NCBI GenBank assembly: GCA_964606085.1
Contig: CAZSFD010000002.1
Coordinates: forward strand, 62,001 to 126,000
Length of the DNA stretch: 64,000 nt
DNA from: CAIQJJ01 sp964606085
Lineage (GTDB): Bacteria; Chloroflexota; Anaerolineae; Anaerolineales; UBA4823
Direction: 5' to 3'
This document shows, in pieces, positions 51,883 through 60,631 of this stretch. The translations under genes were made by a program, and so were the position numbers. The number at the start of each line of letters is the position of its first letter. Positions within the stretch are counted from its first letter, which is position 1. The notes below the pieces were generated by a model. That model saw nothing but the letters and a program-made list of their open reading frames with translations. It ran no database searches and was not told the origin of the DNA.

Positions 51883-51930
51883 GATGTTCGTTATCGAATA
51901 CCGAATAACGAATAACGAATAACGAACATC
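51883..51930. repeat. Palindromic AT-rich repeat with CGAATAA units
   Basis: 12-base perfect arms 51883-51894 and 51919-51930 flank tandem CGAATAA-type heptamers. It lies between the second transpeptidase gene and the PCuAC gene. A longer relative is at 54960-55018. Confidence 0.8.
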
Positions 51931-51961
51931 GAAGAGTCAATATCCATTCCAGGAGGCTACC

Positions 51962-52387
51962 ATGAAACGTTTGATTTTCCTTTCCTTGCTGGCTGTCGCG
52001 TTGCTGTTGAGCGCCTGCGGGGGCAGCAACAGCCTGGCCGTGACCGACGTGTGGGCGCGACCGGGTAATGCCGACGGCAATAGCGCCATCTACTTCATCG
52101 TCACGCCGGGCAGTCAGGCCGATACGCTGCTTTCGGCCAGCAGCGATGTGGCGATGATGGTCGAACTGCACGAGAGCAAGATGACCGAAGAGGGGACGAT
52201 GATGATGCAGAAGCAGGTCAACGTCCCGATCCCAACAGGGGGCAAGGTGGCCTTCAAGCCCGGCGGCCTGCACGTGATGTTGATGGGCTTGAAGAACGAT
52301 TTGAAAGTGGGCGACCAATTCAAGGTTACGCTGACCTTTGAACAGGCCGGCCAAATCAGTCTGGATGTCACCGTAAAAGAGCCATAA
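51962..52387 (+). CDS. PCuAC-type copper chaperone lipoprotein
   Basis: 141 residues with lipobox LLLSAC (Cys 19). The copper motif H-x11-M-x21-H-x-M is present as H70, M82, H104 and M106 (LHESKM; GGLHVMLMGL). PCuAC proteins carry Cu(I) to the CuA site of cytochrome oxidase. SD GGAGG lies 7 bases before ATG 51962. No Sco or oxidase gene is adjacent, so its partners lie elsewhere. Confidence 0.92.
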   Translation: MKRLIFLSLLAVALLLSACGGSNSLAVTDVWARPGNADGNSAIYFIVTPGSQADTLLSASSDVAMMVELHESKMTEEGTMMMQKQVNVPIPTGGKVAFKPGGLHVMLMGLKNDLKVGDQFKVTLTFEQAGQISLDVTVKEP

Positions 52388-52412
52388 GCCACCCCACGGC
52401 CCATCCCAGATC

Positions 52413-52458
52413 AAAAACTCCCCGCGGTGTTCTGCCAAGCACACCGCGGGGAGTTTTT
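52413..52458. terminator. Bidirectional intrinsic terminator
   Basis: 18-base arms 52413-52430 and 52441-52458 pair perfectly around a 10-base loop, with A5 before and T7 after. It ends both the PCuAC gene (+) and the gene at 52481 (-). Confidence 0.95.
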
Positions 52459-52480
52459 TTGTTCGGCCCGTACTACGAGG

Positions 52481-53056
52481 TCAATCTGCAAAATGCACTT
52501 CGCACAGGGCATACCCGGGGCGCGTGGGGTCGTGGCTGATCTTTTTGATGTTGACGCCCAGGTCGGGTGCAAACCATGAAAGCGCGTCCAGCGTGCCATC
52601 GGCGCGGCGCGATGTGATGCGAAAGGCGCGGTAGGTGCCCAGCGGGACAGTTACGTCTTCGATAGCGTCAACTGTATGCGTCAGGTACACCGGCGGCATG
52701 GGGCCAAGCTCGAAATCTTGCACCCAGGTCAGGTCAAGCGAATATACGCCGGGATAATTCAACACGCGCCCATCGGCTGGGCGGGTGACCCAGGCGATCA
52801 GACCATCGGGGGTCTCCATGCCATAGAGGTAGATACTGCCATCATCTTGCTGGGTGAACAAGAAGTTCATGCGCGGTGGCTGCCCAACATCGCCCATGCC
52901 ATTCAGACGCACCACGGTGCCATCTGGGGCGAGGCGCGTTTCGGCGGTGAAGACCTCGTAATACTGCGCCGGAATGGGCTGATCCATTCCGGGGGGAATA
53001 ACCTGAAACACCACCCGACCACCGGGGGTGAGCTTGCGAGTTTGACCAGTAAACAT
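52481..53056 (-). CDS. Hypothetical protein, beta-rich (DUF3108-like pattern)
   Basis: 191 residues, no signal peptide, mainly beta strands. The end reads VTVPLGTYRAFRITSRR...ALSWFAPDLGVNIKKIS, the pattern seen in DUF3108-type proteins. The match is weak. ATG 53056 is preferred (AAAGGAG 10 bases upstream) over TTG 53077. It lies 36 bases after glmS on the same strand and may be co-transcribed with it. Confidence 0.65.
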   Translation of the reverse strand: MFTGQTRKLTPGGRVVFQVIPPGMDQPIPAQYYEVFTAETRLAPDGTVVRLNGMGDVGQPPRMNFLFTQQDDGSIYLYGMETPDGLIAWVTRPADGRVLNYPGVYSLDLTWVQDFELGPMPPVYLTHTVDAIEDVTVPLGTYRAFRITSRRADGTLDALSWFAPDLGVNIKKISHDPTRPGYALCEVHFAD

Positions 53057-53092
53057 GCTCAAAAAACTCCTTTCCAAGTCGTACAGACGATT

Positions 53093-54934
53093 CTATTCGA
53101 CTGTCACACTTTTTGCCAGGTTGCGCGGCTGGTCAACATCCAGACCGCGCAGGGCGGCAATGTGATAGGCCAGCAGTTGCAACGGGATGACCGTCATCAC
53201 CGGGCTGAGCATCCAGGGGGTTTCGGGAACCCACAGCACGTGATCGGCCAGTTTGGCGGTCAGTTCATCGCCATCGGTGGCGACCACCACCACCATGCCG
53301 CCGCGCGCCTTGGCCTGCTCGATCTGGCTGATCATCTTCTCGTACCAGGGGTCGCGTGGGGCCAGCACCACCACGGGCATCTCCCGGTCAACCAGCGCAA
53401 TCGGGCCGTGCTTCATCTCGCCAGCCGGGTAGCCTTCGGCATGGATGTACGAGATTTCCTTGAGCTTGAGCGCGCCTTCGTAGGCGATGGGCATGTTGAT
53501 GCCGCGGCCCAAATACAGGCAGTGGCTCACTTCCTTGAGCGCCTGGGCCACCTTCAGCGCTTCGGCCTCCCGCTCCAGGCAGATGCCCGCCAACGCCGGG
53601 ATGCGGCTGAGATCGCTGATGTGCTGGCGGCGCGCTTCGGGCGTGAGCGTGCCGCGCAGATCGGCCAGCAGCACGGCCAGCATGTACAGGTCAACCAGCG
53701 GGGCGGTGAAGGCCTTGGTCGAGGCCACGCCAATCTCCGGGCCGGTTTGCATCGAGATGAAGCCATCGGCGATGCGCATGGCCTGGGAACCGATGGCATT
53801 GACGATAGACCACAGCAGCGCCCCTTTGCGACGGGCTTCTTCCATCGCGGCCAGCGTGTCGGCGGTCTCGCCCGATTGCGAGATGGCCAGCACGGCCGTG
53901 TTGGCATCTACCAGCGGGTCACGGTAGCGGAACTCTGAGGCAATGTCCACTTCCACCGGGATGCGGGCGATGCGCTCGATCAGCACCTTGCCCACCATGC
54001 CGGCGTGGGCGGCCGTGCCGCAGGCGGTGATGACGATTTTGTTCAGGCGTTGGGCCGCTTCGGGGGTCAGGTTCAGGTCGGGCAGGCGAATGCGCCCGGC
54101 GTCGAAATCTACCCGCCCGGCGATAGTATCCGTCAGCGAGCGCACCTGCTCGTGGATTTCTTTGTGCATGAAGTGGCGGTACTCGCCCTTCTCGGCGGCA
54201 ATCGGGTCCCAGGAGACGGTATGAATGCTGGGCGGAACGTGGACGCCATCCAGGGTTTCGATTTGCACACCCCGGCAAGTGACCACGGCCATCTGATGCG
54301 ATTCGAGGAAGGCCACGCGGCGGGTGTGTTCGAGGATGGCCGGCATGTCCGAGGCGATGAACATCTCGCCATCGCCGAAGCCAATGACCACCCCCCCAGC
54401 ATTACCAATGCGCGCGGTGACAATCTTATCGGGTTCTTTCGAAGACAGCAGCACCACGCCATGCGCCCCCTTGATCTGGCGCAGCGCTTTGCGCGCCGCT
54501 TCCACCAGCCCCGTCTCCGACGACAAAAAACGCTCGACGAGGTGGACGATCACTTCCGTGTCCGTCTCTGAGTTGAAAACCACACCCTCGGCGCTCAGTT
54601 CGGCGCGCAGTTCGAGGTAGTTTTCGACGATGCCGTTGTGAACGACCACCACTTCGCCGGTCATGCCGACGTGGGGATGGGCGTTGCGAGCGCTGGGCGC
54701 GCCGTGCGTGGCCCAACGCGTGTGACCAATGCCGATGCTGCCATGCACGGGTTGTTCTTGGACGAGGGCGGTCAGGCGGGCCAATTTGCCCACATCCCGC
54801 CGAACCACAATTTGATCATTTTCGATCACGGCCAGGCCAGCCGAATCGTAGCCGCGATATTCCAGGCGGCGCAAGCCGTTGAGGATGATTGGCGTCGCAT
54901 CTTGCGCGCCAATATAACCGACGATTCCACACAT
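53093..54934 (-). CDS. glmS: Glutamine-fructose-6-phosphate aminotransferase
   Basis: 613 residues. The N-terminal glutaminase has the catalytic MCGIVGYIGAQDA (Cys 2) and RRLEYRGYDSAGLAV. Two SIS domains contain ITACGTAAHAGMVGK, AISQSGETADTLAAM and GRGINMPIAYEGALKLKEISY. The protein ends LAKSVTVE. GlmS makes glucosamine-6-phosphate, the first step to UDP-GlcNAc for peptidoglycan. SD GGAGG lies 7 bases before ATG 54934. A probable glmS ribozyme in the leader (55092-55310) would let glucosamine-6-phosphate shut off its own gene. Confidence 0.97.
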   Translation of the reverse strand: MCGIVGYIGAQDATPIILNGLRRLEYRGYDSAGLAVIENDQIVVRRDVGKLARLTALVQEQPVHGSIGIGHTRWATHGAPSARNAHPHVGMTGEVVVVHNGIVENYLELRAELSAEGVVFNSETDTEVIVHLVERFLSSETGLVEAARKALRQIKGAHGVVLLSSKEPDKIVTARIGNAGGVVIGFGDGEMFIASDMPAILEHTRRVAFLESHQMAVVTCRGVQIETLDGVHVPPSIHTVSWDPIAAEKGEYRHFMHKEIHEQVRSLTDTIAGRVDFDAGRIRLPDLNLTPEAAQRLNKIVITACGTAAHAGMVGKVLIERIARIPVEVDIASEFRYRDPLVDANTAVLAISQSGETADTLAAMEEARRKGALLWSIVNAIGSQAMRIADGFISMQTGPEIGVASTKAFTAPLVDLYMLAVLLADLRGTLTPEARRQHISDLSRIPALAGICLEREAEALKVAQALKEVSHCLYLGRGINMPIAYEGALKLKEISYIHAEGYPAGEMKHGPIALVDREMPVVVLAPRDPWYEKMISQIEQAKARGGMVVVVATDGDELTAKLADHVLWVPETPWMLSPVMTVIPLQLLAYHIAALRGLDVDQPRNLAKSVTVE

Positions 54935-54959
54935 GGGGGGACCTCCAGAAATCGTTATT

Positions 54960-55018
54960 CGTAATTCGATAATCGTTAATCGTTATTCGATAATTCGAAT
55001 AACGATTAACGAATTACG
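54960..55018. repeat. AT-rich palindrome in the glmS leader
   Basis: Arms 54974-54989 and 54996-55011 are perfectly complementary. They are flanked by a second arm pair, CGTAATTCG (54960-54968) and CGAATTACG (55010-55018). It lies between the ribozyme and the glmS ribosome-binding site, 26 bases before the start codon. Confidence 0.82.
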
Positions 55019-55091
55019 CCTTTTCCGCCACCCCCTGCCCTTTGTCCGCCCCGGTTACCCGCGCGGCCTTGTGACAGGTTTTTATTCTTGG

Positions 55092-55310
55092 AGGGAAAGA
55101 TGATGGGACGTGGCTGTCCCAAGGGGCTTCCGCTGATGGCGACTTCTCGCTTCGCTCAAAGTCGCTCGTTCGATTTTCCCGGCCATCAGGCTGGCGGCCT
55201 GCTGGGGAGGGCGTGCCTCCGTCCGGTTGGCCTCCCATCCCTGGGAGCAACCCCTATCCTCGTCAACGGATGGTTTGGAAAAAAGCCAAACCATCTGTCC
55301 TTGCGCTATC
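55092..55310 (-). promoter_or_regulatory. glmS self-cleaving ribozyme (probable)
   Basis: The minus strand upstream of glmS carries AUAGCGCAAGGAC (from 55309), a 10-bp perfect hairpin (55286-55295 with 55269-55278), then GUUGACGAGGAU (55267-55256) followed by AGGGGUU. These are the conserved core segments of the glmS ribozyme in their right order. Cleavage is predicted between A55307 and G55306. Downstream are CGGACGGA (55225-55218), a P4-like 8-bp stem (55182-55189 with 55133-55140) and a terminal hairpin (55105-55109 with 55116-55120). Deviations: one inserted A in CGGCGGA and A instead of C at the fifth base after cleavage. The ribozyme class senses glucosamine-6-phosphate. This stretch is otherwise gene-free (54935-55461). 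Confidence 0.8.
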
Positions 55311-55362
55311 TTCCCGTTGATTGTTTTGAAGCCACACACCTCCTTGCCCAAAAGATGGGCGG

Positions 55363-55368
55363 ATTATA
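55363..55368 (-). promoter_or_regulatory. -10 box TATAAT for the ribozyme-glmS transcript
   Basis: Minus-strand TATAAT about 55 bases before the predicted ribozyme cleavage site, so the leader starts near 55356. No clear -35. Confidence 0.55.
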
Positions 55369-55410
55369 CACGAGATGGCAGGCTGCACAGGAAGTCCTGT
55401 AAACTCACGT

Positions 55411-55416
55411 TATAAT
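55411..55416 (+). promoter_or_regulatory. -10 box TATAAT for the BioD/DRTGG-ABC pair
   Basis: TATAAT 45 bases before ATG 55462, divergent from the glmS promoter; SD CAGGAG is at 55449-55454. Confidence 0.5.
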
Positions 55417-55461
55417 ACGACCCACAATGTCCAGATATGGTGTTTTTTCAGGAGCCATGCC

Positions 55462-56550
55462 ATGAAATCCCTTTATATAACCTCCATCGAACCTTTTTCG
55501 GGCAAAACCGCGGCCTGCCTGTCTTTGGGCGCCCGCTTCCAGGCAGATGGTTTGAAAGTGGGCTATCTCAAACCGCTCAGCCTGCAACCCTGGCGCATTG
55601 GCGACCATGTTGCCGATGAAGATGCCGCATTTGTCAAAGAAGTGTTGAACCTGACCGCCGAAGCCTGGGAGCTTTCACCCATCGTGATCACCCCAGAATA
55701 CCTGCGCGATTGCATGGATACCTTAGAATGCCTGCCGCCCGAAGGCGACCCGGAGCGCATCGAACAGGTCAAACGGGCTTTCGAGGCCGCCAGCGCCGGG
55801 CAAGATATTCTCCTGCTGGAAGGCGGCGGCAGCCTGCGCGAGGGCTATGTGGTCGGCCTGCCTACCCCTGCCGTGGCGCATACCCTGAAAAGCCAGGCGC
55901 TCGCCATCGTCAAATACAGCGACGAAGTGCGCACCCTCGACGATGCCCTGACGGCCCAATTTCGCCTGGGCGAACTGCTGTGCGGGGTGATCCTCAACCG
56001 CATTCCCGAAGATGCCGCCACCTACGTCAACAAAACCGCCATCCCCTATCTCGAAAGCAAGGGCATCCCCGTGCTTGGAGCGCTTCCCGATGTTCACAGC
56101 CTGGCCGCGCTGACCGTGGGTGAGATTGTGCAGGTGTTGAACGCCGAAGTGCTCACCAAATACATCCGTCCGCAGGCCCTGGTCGAAAACCTGACCATTG
56201 GCGCCATGACCGCCGACACAGCCTTGAGCCGTTTCCGCAAATACACCCGCAAAGCCGTCATCACCGGCGGCGACCGCACCGACATTCAACTGGCCGCCCT
56301 CGAAACCTCGACCACGCTGCTGATCCTCACCGGCAACCTGCGCCCCAGTCCATTGGTGGTGCGCCAGGCCGAAGAATTTGGCGTGACAATCCTGCTCGTC
56401 CCGGCCAACACACTCGAAACCGTCGAAGCGATTGAGCGGCTCTTCGGCAAAACCCGCCTGGGCCATTCGGCCAAGCTCAAGCAGTTCCAGGCGCTGCTCA
56501 ACGATCACTTTGACTTTGACCGCCTGTATACGATACTGGGGGTCAAATAA
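55462..56550 (+). CDS. BioD-like P-loop plus DRTGG-domain protein (phosphotransacetylase N-domain type)
   Basis: 362 residues. The N-terminus MKSLYITSIEPFSGKTAACLS is a dethiobiotin-synthetase-like P-loop, followed by KVGYLKPL and a glycine-rich LLLEGGGSLREGYVVGL. After about 205 comes a DRTGG domain (IGAMTADTALSRF; VITGGDRTDIQLAALE; LILTGNLRPSP). This arrangement occurs as the N-terminal part of long phosphate acetyltransferases and as stand-alone proteins, where the role is regulatory or unknown. No acetyltransferase domain follows. The ABC ATPase gene starts at its last base. Confidence 0.85.
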   Translation: MKSLYITSIEPFSGKTAACLSLGARFQADGLKVGYLKPLSLQPWRIGDHVADEDAAFVKEVLNLTAEAWELSPIVITPEYLRDCMDTLECLPPEGDPERIEQVKRAFEAASAGQDILLLEGGGSLREGYVVGLPTPAVAHTLKSQALAIVKYSDEVRTLDDALTAQFRLGELLCGVILNRIPEDAATYVNKTAIPYLESKGIPVLGALPDVHSLAALTVGEIVQVLNAEVLTKYIRPQALVENLTIGAMTADTALSRFRKYTRKAVITGGDRTDIQLAALETSTTLLILTGNLRPSPLVVRQAEEFGVTILLVPANTLETVEAIERLFGKTRLGHSAKLKQFQALLNDHFDFDRLYTILGVK

Positions 56551-57347
56551 TGCTCGTGATCGAAAAACTGGAAGCAGCCTATGGCACGCGGCGGGTGCTG
56601 CAAGAGGTCAGTTTCGAGGTGCAACGCGGCGAAGTGCTGGCGCTGATTGGGCCAAACGGGGCCGGGAAAACCACCCTGCTGCGCGCCATCAACGGTACCC
56701 TGCGTCCGCAAAGTGGGCGGGTGCTGGTAAACGGGCAGGATCTTACCCGCCTCGATGAAGCGCAGCGCGCCCGCCTGATGGCCGTCGTGCCACAGGCGCA
56801 CCAGATGCCCGAGGCGTTTACCGTGTGGGAAACGGTGCTGTTGGGCCGCACCCCCTACCTGGGCTGGCTCGGACGGCCCAGCGAACGGGACCGCCAGGCA
56901 GTCGCATCGGCCTTGCAGCGCACCGACGCCGCCGAACTGGCCCACCGGCGCATCGGTCAGCTTTCGGGCGGCGAACAGCAGCGCGTGCTGCTGGCGCGGG
57001 CGCTGGCGCAAGAAACGCCCCTGCTGCTGCTCGATGAGCCGACCAGCCATCTCGACCTGCACCATCAGGCCACCCTGCTCAACCTGGCCCTCGACCTGGC
57101 CCACGAACACCACCTGGCCGTGGTCATGGCGCTGCACGACCTCAACCACGCCTCGCTGTATGCAGACCGGGTAGCGCTGCTGCAACAGGGCCGCCTGCAA
57201 GCCTTGGGAACGCCCGGCGACGTGCTGACCGCCGCACGTCTGAGTGCAATCTACCGCATGCCCCTGCACGTCATCACCCATCCCGATTACGACGTCCCGC
57301 TGATTTTGCCCGATGGCCTGCGCGCCGCCCGTGGCGCAAATCTCTGA
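56550..57347 (+). CDS. ABC transporter ATP-binding protein, iron/heme/cobalamin type
   Basis: 265 residues: LIGPNGAGKTTLLRAINGTL (Walker A), VVPQAHQMPEAFTVWETVLLGRTPYLG, IGQLSGGEQQRVLLARALAQE (signature) and LLLDEPTSHLDLHHQ. The block VWETVLLGRTPY is characteristic of FecE/BtuD/HmuV-like ATPases. No permease or binding protein is adjacent, so its membrane partners are elsewhere. It overlaps the preceding stop by one base (TAATG). Confidence 0.9.
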   Translation: MLVIEKLEAAYGTRRVLQEVSFEVQRGEVLALIGPNGAGKTTLLRAINGTLRPQSGRVLVNGQDLTRLDEAQRARLMAVVPQAHQMPEAFTVWETVLLGRTPYLGWLGRPSERDRQAVASALQRTDAAELAHRRIGQLSGGEQQRVLLARALAQETPLLLLDEPTSHLDLHHQATLLNLALDLAHEHHLAVVMALHDLNHASLYADRVALLQQGRLQALGTPGDVLTAARLSAIYRMPLHVITHPDYDVPLILPDGLRAARGANL

Positions 57348-57410
57348 TTTGCGAGCGCAACTCCAAGATATGCTTTACAAAAAACACCCGTTGATGGAAC
57401 ACACTCAAAT

Positions 57411-57446
57411 AAAAAAGCCTCGCCGTAAGACGGCGAGGCTTTTTTG
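57411..57446. terminator. Bidirectional intrinsic terminator
   Basis: Arms 57413-57426 and 57430-57443 pair perfectly, with A-run before and T-run after. It ends the ABC gene (+) and the subtilase gene (-). Confidence 0.94.
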
Positions 57447-57462
57447 TGAGGGGAAAAACGAT

Positions 57463-60411
57463 TTACGGCTGATAGGTGACACGCACGGCGGCGTAATCGA
57501 GATAGAAATCGCGCGAGGTATTGCTGGCGATATTGACCAGGCGTACGCGGAAATTGGAGTTGCCCAGTTGGGCAGCCGTCCAGGCGCGGCCCCAGGCGTC
57601 GGTAGATGTGCCGAGCGTGTAGGTAGCCTGGCTGGTGGATAGCGTGGCCGTGGTTTTGGCCGCCGTCCAAGTTACACCACCATCCCACGAAAGCTGGACG
57701 CAAATTTTCGGCGAACCCGCGGTGCGGTCAGCATAGGCATCCAGGCGCACTTCGATGCCGTTGATGGTCGCGCCCGATGGCAGGGAGATGTTGTAGTTGT
57801 AGTAGATGTGGCGGTCTTTGGCGGTACTGGTGCAGGAAGTGCTGGTGCCAGTGCCGCTGTTGGTATCTACGGCATAGGAAGTGTCGTCGGCATAGGCGTT
57901 GGCGGGGCTGGTCTGGTAGCCGTTGTTGTCGCCGCTGCTGCTGGTCACGGCGGCGTTGGCGGAGGCGCTAAACCAACCGGTCGTCACAATGGCGGAGGTG
58001 GCCGTGGGGGTTGGCGAATTGGTGGGCGTGTTGGTTGGCGTGGCCGTGGCGGTCGCTGTGGCAGTGTGGGTGGCGGTGGGTGTCGGGCCAGTGGGGGTGG
58101 CGGTGTTGGTTGGGGTGGCCGTAGCGGTGGCGGTGGGGGTATTGGTTGCGCCCGAACCGAACGCGCCGCCCGTCACCACCAGGGCAAAGGGCTGCGGCCC
58201 GTTGGGGACGTTGTAACCGCGTACCTGGATGGTGTAGGTTCCGGCTGCCGGGTTTTGCAGGTAGACGTTTTCGACATTGTTGCGCCGGTCAGCGCTGCCG
58301 CCCGCATTGCTCCAGCCGCCCGCAAACACGTTGCCGTTGTAGAGCGTGCCGCCGGGAGCGGTGACAGTCAGATCGAGGTCGTTGACCAGGTTGATCGAGG
58401 CGGAGGCAGTGGAGGGGTAGTCGGTCCAGACGACGGTGATTTTCAACGGGCCGCCGGTGGCCGTCACCGAATAGCTGACCGAGCCATTGGTCGCCAGGCC
58501 GGCGCCCGTTTCGACATATTGCACGCTGCCATTGGTGGCCGCATCGAGGTTAATCAGCCCCCAGCCTTCGTGACTGTTGGGGATGGGGAAATCGTTGTCG
58601 TTGACGCCGTCGTTGTTTTCGTCGAGCATATCTACGGCGGTGTTGATCAGGGTGGCCTTGACCAGGGCGGCGCTGGCGGCAAAGCCATAGGCTTTCTGAT
58701 AATAATCGCGCACCACAGCCGCGGCCCCGGCGGTCATCGGGGTGGACATGGATGTGCCGCTCATGTATTTGTAGCCCTGGCTGTACGGATAGCCATAACC
58801 GTCATATTGCCAGGCGCCATTTTGCGGGTTGGCTGAGGCATCGTAGCCCTGCTGGTAGAGGTCAGAATAGGCGGAGAGAATCCACGAACCTGGGGCGACC
58901 ACATCAGGCTTGATGCGGTTGTCATCGGTCGGCCCACGGCTGGAGAATGCGGCCATCTGATTGGCGTTGCCAGCAGAGACGTCATCTTTGATCGGGTTGG
59001 CGGGGTAATCGCTCGGCCAGGCGGCGCCCCAGGTGAAGATGCTGTTGAGGCCGCTTTGGGCAGCGCAATTGGTGTAGGCCAGCGACGTGTCGCAGGGGAA
59101 ATTGTCAGCGCGGGCGTTTTCTGAAGCGCCCACGGTCAGCACATTCTTGGCCGTGGCCGGCGAACCCATGGAGTCGTTATCAATCAGGCCATCTGAGTTG
59201 GCATCCACGCCAGCGTTGCCGGCCGAGAAGGTGATCAACAGGTCGGGACGATTCCACATGGAGGTGTCGGCATTGGCGCTGTCGGCGGTGTAATCGCCAG
59301 CGGCATCAGAACCCCACGAGTTGGTGTGGATGCGCGCTCCGGCGTTGTAGGATTGGGTGAAAATATCCTGGATATTGCTGGGCAGGCCAACCAGGTAATA
59401 GCCATTGACATAGCCATATAACATGCGGCACATGCTGGTGACGGTGGCGTAGTTCTCGACCGATTGGAAGACCAGCCGGGCCGCCGGGGCCGCACCTTTG
59501 CCAATACCATTGGCATCGCCATCGCTCAGCACCGAACCGGCCACATGGGTGCCGTGACCGCTATCCACGTCAATCGAACCATCGTTGGTAATGCTCTGGA
59601 AACACCCCCCCGCTGAACCAGGCCAATTGTAGATGGCGACCACACGGCTGGAGGGAATATCGGCATGGGCCGTGGTGGAGGTGCCGCCGCCGATGCCGGT
59701 ATCGGTCACGGCCACAATTTGGGTCGAGCCATCATAGCCGCGGCCATTGGCCGCATTCGCGCCGATGATGTTCCCTGCGCCGGCGTCATTGGCCGGGAAG
59801 CGGTGCAGTTCGTAAGGAATGTAATTCTCGATCCAGGCCACATCGGGGATAGCCGCCAGGCTGTCCAGCAGCGCGGCATCTGCCGCCAGGATCAAAGCGC
59901 TGGCATCCACCGTCTCGGCAGACGCGCCGGCCTTTTGGATAGCGGCCGTCACCGCGGCGGCATCGGCGCCTTTTTCGAGGCTGATGCGGTATAACTGTGT
60001 GCCTTCACGCTTCAGCGCAGGGCTGAGCTTGTAAGCGGGGAGAAAATCGCCCACCCAGGCAACCACTTCAAGCCCGGTGGCTTTCTGGATTTGCTCGGGT
60101 GTGGCGCGCACCTTGAAGGCAAATTCGGGCAGGTAATCGAGCAGTTCAATGCCCAGGGCAGCTACTTTGTCCTTCCAGGTCTGCTCCACCGGGCCGCGGA
60201 ATTGCACAATGTAATAGCCCACCTGCTCCGCTTTGGCGTCCGCGCGGATGCTTTTCACCGAAGCATCCGGCTGAATGGTGCCAGACTTCAACTGGATCGG
60301 CTGGGAACCATCTTGCGGCTGTCCCTGGCTGGCCTGCACAACGGCTGTCGAGCCAAAGAGCAAGGACAAAACCACCAGCGTTGAGATAAAATAACGGACT
60401 GAGTTTTTCAT
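57463..60411 (-). CDS. Secreted subtilisin-like serine protease with Thr/Pro stalk and C-terminal beta domain
   Basis: 982 residues. A signal peptide (1-27) is followed by an inhibitor-like propeptide (~65-200). The S8 catalytic domain has Asp in QIVAVTDTGIGGG (D237), His in VDSGHGTHVAGS (H286) and Ser in KYMSGTSMSTPM (about 553). A domain with NLVNDLDLTVTAPGG follows, as in kexin-like P-domain regions, then a TATPTNTATPT stalk (58000-58150) and a C-terminal beta-sandwich (~170 residues, ending RDFYLDYAAVRVTYQP). It probably degrades extracellular proteins from the cell surface. ATG 60411 has AGGAGG 9 bases upstream. Confidence 0.92.
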   Translation of the reverse strand: MKNSVRYFISTLVVLSLLFGSTAVVQASQGQPQDGSQPIQLKSGTIQPDASVKSIRADAKAEQVGYYIVQFRGPVEQTWKDKVAALGIELLDYLPEFAFKVRATPEQIQKATGLEVVAWVGDFLPAYKLSPALKREGTQLYRISLEKGADAAAVTAAIQKAGASAETVDASALILAADAALLDSLAAIPDVAWIENYIPYELHRFPANDAGAGNIIGANAANGRGYDGSTQIVAVTDTGIGGGTSTTAHADIPSSRVVAIYNWPGSAGGCFQSITNDGSIDVDSGHGTHVAGSVLSDGDANGIGKGAAPAARLVFQSVENYATVTSMCRMLYGYVNGYYLVGLPSNIQDIFTQSYNAGARIHTNSWGSDAAGDYTADSANADTSMWNRPDLLITFSAGNAGVDANSDGLIDNDSMGSPATAKNVLTVGASENARADNFPCDTSLAYTNCAAQSGLNSIFTWGAAWPSDYPANPIKDDVSAGNANQMAAFSSRGPTDDNRIKPDVVAPGSWILSAYSDLYQQGYDASANPQNGAWQYDGYGYPYSQGYKYMSGTSMSTPMTAGAAAVVRDYYQKAYGFAASAALVKATLINTAVDMLDENNDGVNDNDFPIPNSHEGWGLINLDAATNGSVQYVETGAGLATNGSVSYSVTATGGPLKITVVWTDYPSTASASINLVNDLDLTVTAPGGTLYNGNVFAGGWSNAGGSADRRNNVENVYLQNPAAGTYTIQVRGYNVPNGPQPFALVVTGGAFGSGATNTPTATATATPTNTATPTGPTPTATHTATATATATPTNTPTNSPTPTATSAIVTTGWFSASANAAVTSSSGDNNGYQTSPANAYADDTSYAVDTNSGTGTSTSCTSTAKDRHIYYNYNISLPSGATINGIEVRLDAYADRTAGSPKICVQLSWDGGVTWTAAKTTATLSTSQATYTLGTSTDAWGRAWTAAQLGNSNFRVRLVNIASNTSRDFYLDYAAVRVTYQP

Positions 60412-60631
60412 CGCAAACATCCTCCTGATACAGAAAAATAACGCAAAGCCCAACGGCCTGCGGTTTCAACCCAGCGGATTCAATTGCACAATAAGCTTCA
60501 AAAAGGGAAACGCCGTCAAACGAGGTCATCAACATGCAAAAACTTGCAAATTCGATAGGTGTGAGTTTACGACAGGTTTGGTCAGATTACAAGGGTCATT
60601 TATGGGTAATTTGTAGGGGGGTAATTGTTCC

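Noticed and set aside
55269..55295. Perfect hairpin with A6 loop looking like a plus-strand terminator
   Set aside because: It is the P2-like hairpin of the ribozyme on the minus strand, and there is no plus-strand gene ending before it or T-run after it.
55014..55402. Small open frames on both strands in the glmS leader
   Set aside because: They cross the conserved ribozyme core and its hairpins and resemble no protein; the structure-based reading explains the conservation better.
57808..58836. Gly/Val-rich plus-strand frame opposite the subtilase stalk
   Set aside because: It is the antisense of the TATPT stalk and C-terminal domain, with repetitive composition only.
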